From Bacteroidetes bacterium HGW-Bacteroidetes-2 (GTDB taxonomy: Bacteria > Bacteroidota > Bacteroidia > Flavobacteriales > Flavobacteriaceae): 64,000 nt of DNA. A program made the position numbers and the translations under genes. The notes beneath the pieces were generated by a model that worked only from the letters and a program-made list of their open reading frames with translations, did not search any database and was not told where the DNA came from. How positions within the stretch are numbered: the first letter of the stretch is position 1; the number at the start of each line of letters is the position of its first letter. The stretch lies in the NCBI GenBank assembly GCA_002842575.1, contig PHDJ01000010.1:1-64000 (forward strand), written 5' to 3'. Shown piece after piece: positions 34,245-42,367 of this stretch.

Positions 34245-34880
34245 TTAATCCCAATATATATATCCACTTGCATTTAAAAATGGGTCACAGCAACTATACC
34301 CATCACAACATAAGAGATAATCTAAATAAAAATTTATATTATAGTCGGGTCTTTTACTACTCATTGGTGGATTATTTGTGTTTTGAATTTCATTTATAAT
34401 AAGACAATTTACTTCATTTAAAATTCTATTTGTGTTTATAACATTTGTGTATACATTACCATTAAAGCCATAAAGATCAAATTGCATTTCAATATATTCA
34501 GAGTAAGTACCACCCGCATTCGGAGTATTATATCTATTATTAAGCATAGTTTCTATATCAGAATTCCTCATGTTTGGGTCACCGAAAATTTCTTGATAAT
34601 AATGATTTAGATAAAAAATGCCACTTGTTACATATGTGCCTCCAGAATATCCACCCATAATTTCAGAGCAATAATATTGAGAACTTGAATTACGATTATT
34701 ATTTATAAATATGTTTAGTTTTTCTGAAATTTTTTCCCAGTTTGTTTGGTTATTTTCAATATTTGTTTTTTCGAAATAAACCTCATTTATAGTTGTAGAT
34801 TCTATTAAATTATTCTCATTTTCGGGTGCTGAGCAACTAAATAGTATCAAAAAAGCTGCTATAAAAGTAATTTGTTTCAT
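34245..34880 (-). CDS. lipoprotein of unknown function
   Basis: A 211-residue lipoprotein with lipobox LFSC (Cys16) and an acidic APENENN stretch behind it. The body is rich in Asn and Tyr (about a third of the residues in places) with Cys clusters near the C-terminus (LLCCDGYSCCDPF). No family is recognised. It sits 19 nt after the point where the T9SS-domain remnant ends, so this locus has been rearranged. Codon and residue make-up suggest an accessory gene. Confidence 0.6.
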   Translation of the reverse strand: MKQITFIAAFLILFSCSAPENENNLIESTTINEVYFEKTNIENNQTNWEKISEKLNIFINNNRNSSSQYYCSEIMGGYSGGTYVTSGIFYLNHYYQEIFGDPNMRNSDIETMLNNRYNTPNAGGTYSEYIEMQFDLYGFNGNVYTNVINTNRILNEVNCLIINEIQNTNNPPMSSKRPDYNINFYLDYLLCCDGYSCCDPFLNASGYIYWD

Positions 34881-34978
34881 AATATTTTGTTTTTAAGGGT
34901 TAAATTTAGTTAGTTAAGATACTATTTTTTAAATATTTGTCAAAAACAACAACTTATTTTTAACACCACATTTTTATT

Positions 34979-34986
34979 TATCTTTG
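34979..34986 (+). promoter_or_regulatory. promoter box of polyprenyl synthase gene
   Basis: TATCTTTG is a full -7 match ending 7 nt before the ATG at 34994; the transcript would have almost no leader. Confidence 0.5.
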
Positions 34987-34993
34987 CTTTTAC

Positions 34994-35974
34994 ATGAAGG
35001 TAGTATCCCAGATAAAATTGCCTATTGAGCAGGAAATGGAGCTTTTTGAAAAAAAGTTTACTAACTCTATGGTTTCCAATGTTTCCCTGCTCAATAGAAT
35101 AACACACTATGTAGTAAACCGCAAAGGGAAGCAAATGCGGCCCATGTTTGTCTTTCTCATCGCAAAAATGGTGTCTAGCGAAAGCAAGGTGGAAGAACGC
35201 ACGTATAGAGGTGCCTCAGTTATTGAACTAATTCATACCGCAACTTTAGTACATGACGATGTGGTGGATGATAGCAACCGCAGACGAGGTTTTTTTTCCA
35301 TCAATGCACTCTGGAAAAATAAAATAGCTGTTTTAGTGGGTGATTATTTACTTTCAAAAGGGCTTTTGCTTTCTATTGATAACGGCGATTTTGACTTGTT
35401 ACAAATCATTTCAGTAGCCGTTAGAGAAATGAGCGAGGGGGAACTCTTACAAATTGAAAAAGCCAGAAAACTAGATATTACCGAAGAAATCTATTATGAA
35501 ATCATTCGTCAAAAAACAGCTACACTCATTGCAGCTTGTTGTGCTATGGGAGCAAAATCAGTAAACGCCACGGATGAGGTGGTTGAAGGTATGCGTAAGT
35601 TTGGGGAACTCATAGGTATGGCTTTCCAAATAAAAGACGATCTTTTTGATTATGGCAATGAAAAAATAGGAAAACCCACAGGCATAGATATTAAAGAGCA
35701 AAAAATGACACTGCCTTTAATCTACACCTTAAACCATTGTGATGAAAAGGATAGAAAGTGGCTAATTAATTCTATTAAAAATCATAACAAGGATCATAAG
35801 CGCGTAAAAGAAGTGATTGCTTTTGTTAAAAATAAAGGCGGTTTAGAATATGCAGTTTCTAAAATGAAATCCTTTCAAAAGGAAGCGTTACAAATACTGG
35901 ACAACTATCCACAATCTCCTTACAAAGATTCTTTGGTGTTAATGGTGAACTACGTGATAGAACGAAAAAAATAA
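34994..35974 (+). CDS. ispB: polyprenyl diphosphate synthase
   Basis: A 326-residue trans-isoprenyl diphosphate synthase. The first Asp-rich motif is DDVVDDSNRRRG and the second is DDLFDYGNEKIGKPTGID, with KGKQMRP binding diphosphate at the N-terminus. Residues before the first Asp motif (ELIHTATLVH) are small or non-aromatic at the chain-length-determining positions, fitting a long-chain (C30-C40) product for the menaquinone side chain. The exact chain length is not decided by sequence. Single gene with its own promoter box. Confidence 0.92.
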   Translation: MKVVSQIKLPIEQEMELFEKKFTNSMVSNVSLLNRITHYVVNRKGKQMRPMFVFLIAKMVSSESKVEERTYRGASVIELIHTATLVHDDVVDDSNRRRGFFSINALWKNKIAVLVGDYLLSKGLLLSIDNGDFDLLQIISVAVREMSEGELLQIEKARKLDITEEIYYEIIRQKTATLIAACCAMGAKSVNATDEVVEGMRKFGELIGMAFQIKDDLFDYGNEKIGKPTGIDIKEQKMTLPLIYTLNHCDEKDRKWLINSIKNHNKDHKRVKEVIAFVKNKGGLEYAVSKMKSFQKEALQILDNYPQSPYKDSLVLMVNYVIERKK

Positions 35975-36129
35975 TTTTCTATTCCTAATAAAAAAATCAC
36001 CTTCTGCATAGCTTTATCACAAATTGGTATGTTAAAGCCAAATAGTCCTTTCCAAAATAAAAATAATCTGTTCCTCAGGCAACTATTTCATTAAATTTAA
36101 CGTCTATATAAATAGAAGACGCAAACCCA

Positions 36130-36693
36130 TTGAAAATAATTAACATCCATAAAAACCAAACTACATTAATTAATGCAGCTACTAATAATAACAGGCAGGC
36201 ACAACATGAGCTCTATCAGCTATATGCGCCAAAAATGTTAAGTGTGTGTAGAATGTATATAAAAGACTTGCAATGTGCTGAGGAAGCCATGCTCAATGGT
36301 TTTTTTAAAGTGTTTACGCATATTAATGAATTCAAGAACCAAGGAAGTTTTGAAGGATGGATTCGGAAAATCATGGTAAGAGAGTCTATTTCTTTTCTTC
36401 GACAAAAAACAAACATCACTTTTCAGGATTCTACATTTGAAGACGAAAACGAACAGCCACAGTTTATGCAGACTAAAATGGATATAGAATACATACAAAA
36501 TGCTATAGACACTCTTCCGGAAGGCTATAAAATCATATTTGTAATGTATGCCATAGAAGGATATAAACATCACGAAATTGCAAAAATGCTCGATATTAAT
36601 GAAGGTACTTCTAGGTCGCAGTTACATAAAGCACGAAAAATGTTACAAGAAAAATTAATGCAAAAGAACACCACAGGTTATGGAACTAAATAA
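36130..36693 (+). CDS. ECF-type RNA polymerase sigma factor
   Basis: A 187-residue sigma factor with region 2 (LYAPKMLSVCRMYIKDLQCAEEAMLNGFFKVFTHINEF..GSFEGWIRKIMVRESISFLR) and region 4 (IDTLPEGYKIIFVMYAIEGYKHHEIAKMLDINEGTSRSQLHKARKMLQ). The start must be the TTG at 36130: an in-frame stop lies at 36109 and the next ATG would cut into region 2. The downstream gene overlaps it by 14 nt and probably encodes its anti-sigma factor. Confidence 0.93.
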   Translation: MKIINIHKNQTTLINAATNNNRQAQHELYQLYAPKMLSVCRMYIKDLQCAEEAMLNGFFKVFTHINEFKNQGSFEGWIRKIMVRESISFLRQKTNITFQDSTFEDENEQPQFMQTKMDIEYIQNAIDTLPEGYKIIFVMYAIEGYKHHEIAKMLDINEGTSRSQLHKARKMLQEKLMQKNTTGYGTK

Positions 36694-37411
36694 ATTAGAT
36701 ACCCAAATAAAAAATAAACTAGAACAAAGAGAAATTTTGCCTTCGCCTAAAAGTTGGGAGCAATTAAGGGAGCAATTAGATACAAATGACAAAAAAAGCA
36801 CCATTTCTTTTTGGTCGATAGGAATAGCAGCTTCTATTCTTGCCGGAATCCTTGTGGCAAGCCTTGTTTTTACCAATATAACAAGTCAAAAGAAGCCCAT
36901 GCTAGTTGAAACAAATCAAGAAGCTCCCATTAAAAATAAACAACAAATAGTAATAGCAAACGATGTAAAAACTACCAAAAAAACATATGTTAACCATCCT
37001 GTTAAAATTTCTAAAGTAAAAACTACAAAAAAGGCTATTGTAAGCCAAGAAAATGAAAACAGTACCACACCTTTACTTGTTTTAGAGGAGGTTGAGGTGT
37101 TACAGAAAACTATGCCAGAGGAAATGTTACACATAAACCAAAAAATAGAAGAAATCCTATCAAATATAGCCGAACAAGACTTGAAGAATACCACATTGAC
37201 CGACGCAGAAGTAGATTCTTTATTATTAGAAGCTGCCACAAAAATCTGGAAAAACAATCGGGCAAGCCCTAATAGTGCTGGCATTACTGCATTTAGTTTA
37301 TTAAACAGTGTAGAAGAAGAGCTAGATCAAACCTTTAGAGAGAGAATATTTGAAATGCTTAAAGACGGTTTCTTAAAAACCAAAGAAGCCGTTGCAAACA
37401 GAAACAATTAA
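36680..37411 (+). CDS. probable membrane anti-sigma factor
   Basis: A 243-residue protein with a cytoplasmic N-terminal helix pair (MELNKLDTQIKNKLEQREILPSPKSWEQLREQL), one membrane span (SIGIAASILAGILVASLVF), and a long Lys- and Thr-rich then acidic periplasmic part. The N-terminal PSPKSWEQL element is common in Bacteroidota proteins paired with ECF sigma factors. Overlap of 14 nt with the sigma gene supports a sigma/anti-sigma pair. No zinc-binding HxxxCxxC motif is present. The role is inferred from position and topology. Confidence 0.75.
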   Translation: MELNKLDTQIKNKLEQREILPSPKSWEQLREQLDTNDKKSTISFWSIGIAASILAGILVASLVFTNITSQKKPMLVETNQEAPIKNKQQIVIANDVKTTKKTYVNHPVKISKVKTTKKAIVSQENENSTTPLLVLEEVEVLQKTMPEEMLHINQKIEEILSNIAEQDLKNTTLTDAEVDSLLLEAATKIWKNNRASPNSAGITAFSLLNSVEEELDQTFRERIFEMLKDGFLKTKEAVANRNN

Positions 37412-37457
37412 AACTTTACCAAACTTAAAATTCATTCATCAATCAATCTTTTATTGA

Positions 37458-37477
37458 GCATCTCCGCAAGGAGATGC
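37458..37477 (+). other. GNRA-capped hairpin in the leader
   Basis: GCATCTCC-GCAA-GGAGATGC, a perfect 8-bp stem with a GNRA tetraloop, lies 26 nt ahead of the outer-membrane protein start. It contains a GGAG that could act as a ribosome site. Stabilising or regulatory RNA structure is possible. Confidence 0.4.
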
Positions 37478-37503
37478 CAGTAAAGGATGCTAAATCAACC
37501 CTT

Positions 37504-38535
37504 ATGAAAAATGTTTATGCTTATCTCAGTTTATGGGCACTATTGTTTGCTTTCAACCTTTTGCAAGCGCAAGAAAAGGAAACACTAGTTATAGATCAAC
37601 AAAAAGAACTCGTAATTCAAGAAGAGCGTAGTGCGCTTAAAAATGAAGTCGAAAAAATTAATAAGCGTTTGGAAAATAACGAAATTACATCTGAAGAAGC
37701 AAACACCTTGAAACAATTTGCTGCACAAAAACACGCATTAAATATAGAAAACCGTATTGCCATTCTCGAAAATGAATTTGCACTAAGCCAAAGAAATAAA
37801 ACAGTAATAAGTTATGATAATGAAAAAAACTCCATCAGTATTATTGATGAAGGAAAAATTTTGAGTATCAAATTCAGAAAAAAAAGACCTTTTGATCGCC
37901 GTACAACAAGCGATTTTGTTTTTGCTTTTGGTTTTAATAATGCCCTTACAAAAGGCGAATCTCTGGAGGATAGTGATTTTAAAATTGGAGGTAGCCGTTT
38001 TGCCGAATTGGGTTGGGCCTGGAAAACTAGAGTCTTTAAAAACACTAATTGGTTGCGGGTAAAATACGGGTTTTCATTTCAATTTAACGGGCTAAAACCC
38101 ACAGGAAATAGGGTTTTTGTAGATGAAGGAGATGAAACTTCCCTTCAAGAATTTCCGTTTAATTTAAAAAAATCAAAGTTTAGATATGACAATTTAGTAT
38201 TTCCAGTTCATTTTGAAATTGGCTCCTCAAAAAAGAAAGAGTATGAGGATTATTTCAGATATTCTACAAAAAACCATTTCAAATTTGGAATTGGAGGATA
38301 TGCAGGTTTCAACTTAAGCACCCGTCAAAAATTGAAATTTACACAAGAGGGCAATAAACGAAAAGTAAAATCAAAAGAAGATTTTAATACAAATAATCTT
38401 GTGTATGGTTTGAGCACCTACTTAGGGTGGAGTAATGTAGGGTTGTATGCAAAATACGATTTGAACACCATTTTTAATAACAACCCTTTAGAGCAAAGAA
38501 CAATTTCTTTAGGTGTACGGTTTGATATGGATTAA
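37504..38535 (+). CDS. outer-membrane beta-barrel protein with coiled coil
   Basis: A 343-residue exported protein. I start at the ATG at 37504, which gives a signal peptide ending LLQAQ; upstream frame continues through the leader hairpin. Residues about 25-100 form a Glu/Lys coiled coil. The rest is a beta-barrel pattern of alternating hydrophobic strands (TSDFVFAFGFNNAL, LRVKYGFSFQFNGL, FKFGIGGYAGFNLS) ending RTISLGVRFDMD with an aromatic near the end. It follows the sigma/anti-sigma pair, so it may be its output or sensor. Confidence 0.75.
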   Translation: MKNVYAYLSLWALLFAFNLLQAQEKETLVIDQQKELVIQEERSALKNEVEKINKRLENNEITSEEANTLKQFAAQKHALNIENRIAILENEFALSQRNKTVISYDNEKNSISIIDEGKILSIKFRKKRPFDRRTTSDFVFAFGFNNALTKGESLEDSDFKIGGSRFAELGWAWKTRVFKNTNWLRVKYGFSFQFNGLKPTGNRVFVDEGDETSLQEFPFNLKKSKFRYDNLVFPVHFEIGSSKKKEYEDYFRYSTKNHFKFGIGGYAGFNLSTRQKLKFTQEGNKRKVKSKEDFNTNNLVYGLSTYLGWSNVGLYAKYDLNTIFNNNPLEQRTISLGVRFDMD

Positions 38536-38539
38536 ATAT

Positions 38540-38582
38540 AAACCTGCCGTGTTTTAAAAAATAGGCAGGTTTTCTTTTTTAC
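38540..38582 (+). terminator. terminator of the ECF locus
   Basis: AAACCTGCC (38540-38548) pairs with GGCAGGTTT (38564-38572), followed by a T-rich run. Confidence 0.75.
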
Positions 38583-38623
38583 TTTATTTGAGTACTTTTA
38601 CAATTCCTTAATAAAAGAAATCC

Positions 38624-40594
38624 TTGATTTCAAAAAACACTATAGACAATGTATTTGAAACTGCCCGCGTTGAGGAGGTCATTGGCGATTTTGTTCAACT
38701 AAAAAAAGCAGGAAGTAATTATAAAGGCTTGAGTCCATTTACAGATGAGCGCTCCCCTAGTTTTATGGTTTCGCCTGTAAAACAAATCTGGAAAGATTTT
38801 TCCAGTGGAAAAGGAGGAAATGTGGTTGCTTTTTTAATGGAACACGAGCATTTTACCTATCCAGAAGCTATAAAATATTTAGCTAAAAAATACGGCATAG
38901 AAATAGAAGAAACCGAGCAATCTTCTGAAGAAAAAGAGCAGGCAGATGAGCGCGAGAGTATGTATTTGGTTAGCGATTTTGCTAAAAAATACTTCCATGA
39001 AACCCTATTAAATAGTGAAGAAGGAAAAGCAATTGGGCTTACCTATTTTAAAGAAAGAGGCTTTTTGCCTGAAACCATAGAAAAATTTCAACTTGGCTAT
39101 TCTCCAAATGCTTGGGATGCTTGTACACTTGAAGCAATTAAAAATGGGTACAAACTAGAATATTTAGAAAAAACAGGATTGACCATTGTAAAAGATGCAA
39201 AACAATTTGACCGGTTTAAAGGACGTGTAATGTTTCCTATACATAGCATGAGCGGTCGCACCCTTGGTTTTGGTGGAAGAATTTTAACCAACGATAAAAA
39301 ATCGGCAAAGTATCTCAATTCACCCGAAAGCGATTTGTATCATAAAAGCAAAGTGCTATATGGCATTTTTCACGCCAAGCAAGCCATTGCTAAAGAAGAC
39401 AATTGTTTTCTGGTAGAAGGTTATACAGATGTTATTCAGTTTGCGCAAACAGGCATACACAATGTGGTTTCCTCTTCAGGCACTGCATTAACCTCTGAAC
39501 AAATTAGACTTATAAATAGGCTTACAAAAAATATAACCTTACTTTTTGATGGCGATGCAGCAGGATTACGCGCTTCACTTCGCGGAGTCGATTTGATTCT
39601 AGAGCAAGGTATGAATGTAAAAATTTGCACTTTCCCGGAAGGCGAAGACCCTGATAGTTTTGCTAGAAAAAACTCCTTAGAGCAGCTCAAGGCCTATTTA
39701 GAAGAAAACGCTCAGGATTTTATTAACTTTAAAGCTTCGGTATTAATAAACGAAAGCAAAAACGATCCCATAAAAAAAGCAGATACCATCAGAGATATGG
39801 TAGCTAGTATTTCTAAAATTCCGGATGTAATAAAAAGAGAAATATATATACAGGAATGTTCACGCATCATGGATATTTCAGAAGCTGTGCTTTTTAATGC
39901 TTTGGCTCAACTCATTTCTAAAAACAGTAAAGAGGCTTCTAAGGTCACAAAACAGGTAGAAGAGCCTTTTGAAATAGTCAGTAAAAAATCAGAACTTTCT
40001 GAAAAAATTGATGTTCAAAAGCAAATTGAAAATAAAATAATGGAAATACTCTTTCTTTATGGGGATAAAGAAGCTGTTTTTAAAGAAACCTTTTTAAAAT
40101 TTGATGAGCACGGAAAAGAAATTTCATTAGTGGAGGAAAAAAGTATTAAAGTTTTTCAAAAATTATTTCTCGATTTGCAAGAAGATGAAATGGAGTTTGC
40201 AAATCCTACTTTTCAAGAATTATTTTCTGAAGTGATTGGCCATTTTCAAAACGATACTTCTTTTGAAATAAATGCGTATGCAAAACGATTAGAAAATGAA
40301 AAAGCAAAAATTGTAACCGATATTTTTATGGAAGATGGAAAATACCAACTAGACGATTGGGAGCGAAAAGATGTGTATGTGAAACAAAAAAATGATGCTG
40401 TTTCACAGTTATTAATGGAAACCGTTTTGAGCCTAAGAAATTATTTAATTTCTTCAAAAATAAATAATCTATCTCAAGGAATTAATGAAATGGAAGAAAC
40501 AGAACAACTAGAAATAATTCGCTTGATAATGGATTATCAAAAACTAAGAACAAAACTTTCCAATGAATTACAAACTGTGGTTAGAAGATTTTAA
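38624..40594 (+). CDS. dnaG: DNA primase without zinc ligands
   Basis: DnaG makes RNA primers at the replication fork. The 656-residue protein has an N-terminal CHC2-like domain (1-100), the catalytic core with GRVMFPIHSMSGRTLGFGGR, Toprim EGYTDVIQFAQ and LLFDGDAAGLRA, and a helical C-terminal domain for helicase binding. In the CHC2 domain the four zinc ligands of E. coli DnaG are replaced: Ser37, Thr40, Asp58 and Ser61. The surrounding fold residues (PF..E.SPSF, GGN...FLM) are kept. The start is TTG 38624, since an in-frame stop lies at 38612 and the protein matches the family from its first residues. Confidence 0.95.
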   Translation: MISKNTIDNVFETARVEEVIGDFVQLKKAGSNYKGLSPFTDERSPSFMVSPVKQIWKDFSSGKGGNVVAFLMEHEHFTYPEAIKYLAKKYGIEIEETEQSSEEKEQADERESMYLVSDFAKKYFHETLLNSEEGKAIGLTYFKERGFLPETIEKFQLGYSPNAWDACTLEAIKNGYKLEYLEKTGLTIVKDAKQFDRFKGRVMFPIHSMSGRTLGFGGRILTNDKKSAKYLNSPESDLYHKSKVLYGIFHAKQAIAKEDNCFLVEGYTDVIQFAQTGIHNVVSSSGTALTSEQIRLINRLTKNITLLFDGDAAGLRASLRGVDLILEQGMNVKICTFPEGEDPDSFARKNSLEQLKAYLEENAQDFINFKASVLINESKNDPIKKADTIRDMVASISKIPDVIKREIYIQECSRIMDISEAVLFNALAQLISKNSKEASKVTKQVEEPFEIVSKKSELSEKIDVQKQIENKIMEILFLYGDKEAVFKETFLKFDEHGKEISLVEEKSIKVFQKLFLDLQEDEMEFANPTFQELFSEVIGHFQNDTSFEINAYAKRLENEKAKIVTDIFMEDGKYQLDDWERKDVYVKQKNDAVSQLLMETVLSLRNYLISSKINNLSQGINEMEETEQLEIIRLIMDYQKLRTKLSNELQTVVRRF

Positions 40595-40597
40595 AAA

Positions 40598-40636
40598 TAA
40601 AAAAAAGTAGTGCCTTTTTACAGGACTACTTTTTTT
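40598..40636. terminator. terminator between dnaG and the regulator
   Basis: AAAAAAGTAGTGCC pairs with GGACTACTTTTTT with one bulge. A- and T-runs on both sides allow use in both directions by the convergent genes. Confidence 0.6.
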
Positions 40637-40663
40637 AAGATTTTCTATAACTTAAATTCTGTT

Positions 40664-41296
40664 TTAGCTAAATTGAAACATTCTAGATTGGTTAATCAAA
40701 TCTGCTAAATTATCTACTTTTAACTTTTTAAGCAATCTTGTCTTATAGGTGCTTACTGTTTTTTCGTTAATTTCTAAGGCATTGGCAATGTCTTTATTTC
40801 TTTTGCCATTAGACAAAAGATTTAGCACTTCAATCTCTCTGGAAGAAAGTTTTTTGTACCTGTTTAATGCATTACTTTCTCCCACATTTCTGCTAGTAAA
40901 AGTAGTTGTTAATTCATCGTTTAAGAAAACACCTCCTTTTGCTACCTTTTTTAATGCTTTTTTCAGCAATTTTATAGAAGCGGTTTTAGAAATGTAAGCA
41001 GAAGCACCGGATTTAATAGAGCGAAGCGCATAAATTTCCTCCGGATGGCAGGAGTAAATTAATATTTTTAAAGCAGGAAATTCGGCTTTAATAGTTCTTA
41101 AAACAGTTATGCCATTTACTTGTGGCATGTCAATTTCCATAATTAATACATCTGGCTGGTGCTTTCGTATGGATTTAAATAATTCTTCTCCGTTGTTTAC
41201 TTTATCTGCAATTTTATATTCTGGATTTTTCTTAAGTAAACAACTAATGCCTTTTGTGGCTATTGGGTGATGGTCTGCTATAATTATTGAGGTCAT
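40664..41296 (-). CDS. LuxR/NarL-type response regulator with Glu at the phospho-site
   Basis: A 210-residue regulator with an N-terminal receiver domain (about 1-120) and a C-terminal LuxR helix-turn-helix (LSSREIEVLNLLSNGKRNKDIANALEINEKTVSTYKTRLLKKL). In the receiver the phosphoacceptor Asp is replaced by Glu54 (DVLIMEIDMPQVNG), while Ser82 (LIYSCHPEE) and Lys (YISKTAS) remain. Glu at this site often mimics the phosphorylated state, so the protein may be always on or controlled otherwise. No histidine kinase lies nearby. A TACTTTTG box at 41395-41388 is a candidate promoter. Confidence 0.9.
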   Translation of the reverse strand: MTSIIIADHHPIATKGISCLLKKNPEYKIADKVNNGEELFKSIRKHQPDVLIMEIDMPQVNGITVLRTIKAEFPALKILIYSCHPEEIYALRSIKSGASAYISKTASIKLLKKALKKVAKGGVFLNDELTTTFTSRNVGESNALNRYKKLSSREIEVLNLLSNGKRNKDIANALEINEKTVSTYKTRLLKKLKVDNLADLINQSRMFQFS

Positions 41297-41387
41297 AAGG
41301 GTGAGGTTGACATTTTATATTATTAATTTATCACTAAAAATTTTGTAGGAAATACAATCTATGTTTGTAAATATAATACTACAAAAC

Positions 41388-41395
41388 CAAAAGTA
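41388..41395 (-). promoter_or_regulatory. promoter box of response regulator
   Basis: Minus strand TACTTTTG, full -7 match, with a leader of about 90 nt to the ATG at 41296. Confidence 0.4.
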
Positions 41396-41461
41396 TTAAA
41401 TTACATCAACGTAAAATATTCTTTTCGTTAAAACCCCTGAATAATCGATAAAATACAATAC

Positions 41462-42250
41462 CTATTTATAATTTGATGGAATTTTGCATATAGGTATTGG
41501 TTTCATTTTGTGTTGGTTAGAAAAATTGAGTTTTTTATAAATTTTCAAAACCTCTTTTTCTCTTTCAGAAATGTTGCCTTCCGGTATTTTTGTTTCAATA
41601 AATTGCATTGCCCATTCTAGTTCAATGTAGGAAGCGCCTAGTTGTTGTTCATCTGTTCGGTCATCACCAAATAAGCCGTCTGTAGGAGCTGCTGTTAAAA
41701 TAGAATCTACAATATTCATGAAGTTGCCTAGCAAATACACTTCACTTTTCATTAAATCTGCTATGGGGCTCAAATCTACACCACCGTCGCCATATTTTGT
41801 GTAAAAACCTACACCAAAATCTTCCACTTTATTTCCTGTTCCTACAACCAAAAGTCGGTGCATTCCGGCAAAATAATACAAAGTAGTCATTCGAAGTCTA
41901 GCCCGTGTATTTGCAAAAGATAAATCTACTAATTTCTGATTTTCAATAACAGGAACTTGCTTTTTAAAGGCATCAAAAACAGAGGATAATTCAACGCAAA
42001 CCGTATTTACATTAGCATATTGTTTTTGTAAACTTTGGATATGTTGTTGCCCTCTGTTTACTTGTTTTTTATCCTGGTAAATGGGAATTTCAACACATAA
42101 AGTAGGCAAGCCAGTTTTTGCACAAAGCACAGAAGCAACGGCAGAATCTATGCCACCACTTATTCCAATTACAAAACCTTCCATTTTTGCTTTTATGGCA
42201 TACTCTTTTAACCAGTTTACTATATAATTAATTACTTTCTCTGTTTGCAT
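41462..42250 (-). CDS. nadE: NAD+ synthetase
   Basis: NadE converts nicotinic acid adenine dinucleotide to NAD+. The 262-residue protein is the ammonia-dependent, single-domain form without a glutaminase part. It has the P-loop VIGISGGIDSAVASVL, TRARLRMTTLYYFA, VVGTGNKVEDFGVGFYTKYGDGGVDLSPIADL and a C-terminal KMKPIPICKIP. It is divergent from gldB, the usual flavobacterial arrangement. Confidence 0.95.
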   Translation of the reverse strand: MQTEKVINYIVNWLKEYAIKAKMEGFVIGISGGIDSAVASVLCAKTGLPTLCVEIPIYQDKKQVNRGQQHIQSLQKQYANVNTVCVELSSVFDAFKKQVPVIENQKLVDLSFANTRARLRMTTLYYFAGMHRLLVVGTGNKVEDFGVGFYTKYGDGGVDLSPIADLMKSEVYLLGNFMNIVDSILTAAPTDGLFGDDRTDEQQLGASYIELEWAMQFIETKIPEGNISEREKEVLKIYKKLNFSNQHKMKPIPICKIPSNYK

Positions 42251-42278
42251 AAGTGTGGTTTTTCACAGTGTTAAGTAC

Positions 42279-42286
42279 TACATTTG
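42279..42286 (+). promoter_or_regulatory. gldB promoter box
   Basis: TACATTTG, a full -7 match on the plus strand, 82 nt ahead of the chosen gldB ATG. It lies 5 nt from the oppositely oriented nadE box. Confidence 0.5.
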
Positions 42287-42291
42287 CATTG

Positions 42292-42299
42292 CAAAAGTA
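42292..42299 (-). promoter_or_regulatory. nadE promoter box
   Basis: Minus strand TACTTTTG, a full -7 match 42 nt ahead of the nadE ATG; the two divergent boxes nearly touch. Confidence 0.5.
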
Positions 42300-42367
42300 A
42301 TCTAAATATAAAATTTATAAAACATACTTTCGTTAAAGCAATGACAACCCATAGAATTAAACCACAA

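Noticed and set aside
42284-42367. 28-residue extension of gldB
   Set aside because: It overlaps the divergent promoter boxes and would bury the lipobox signal peptide.
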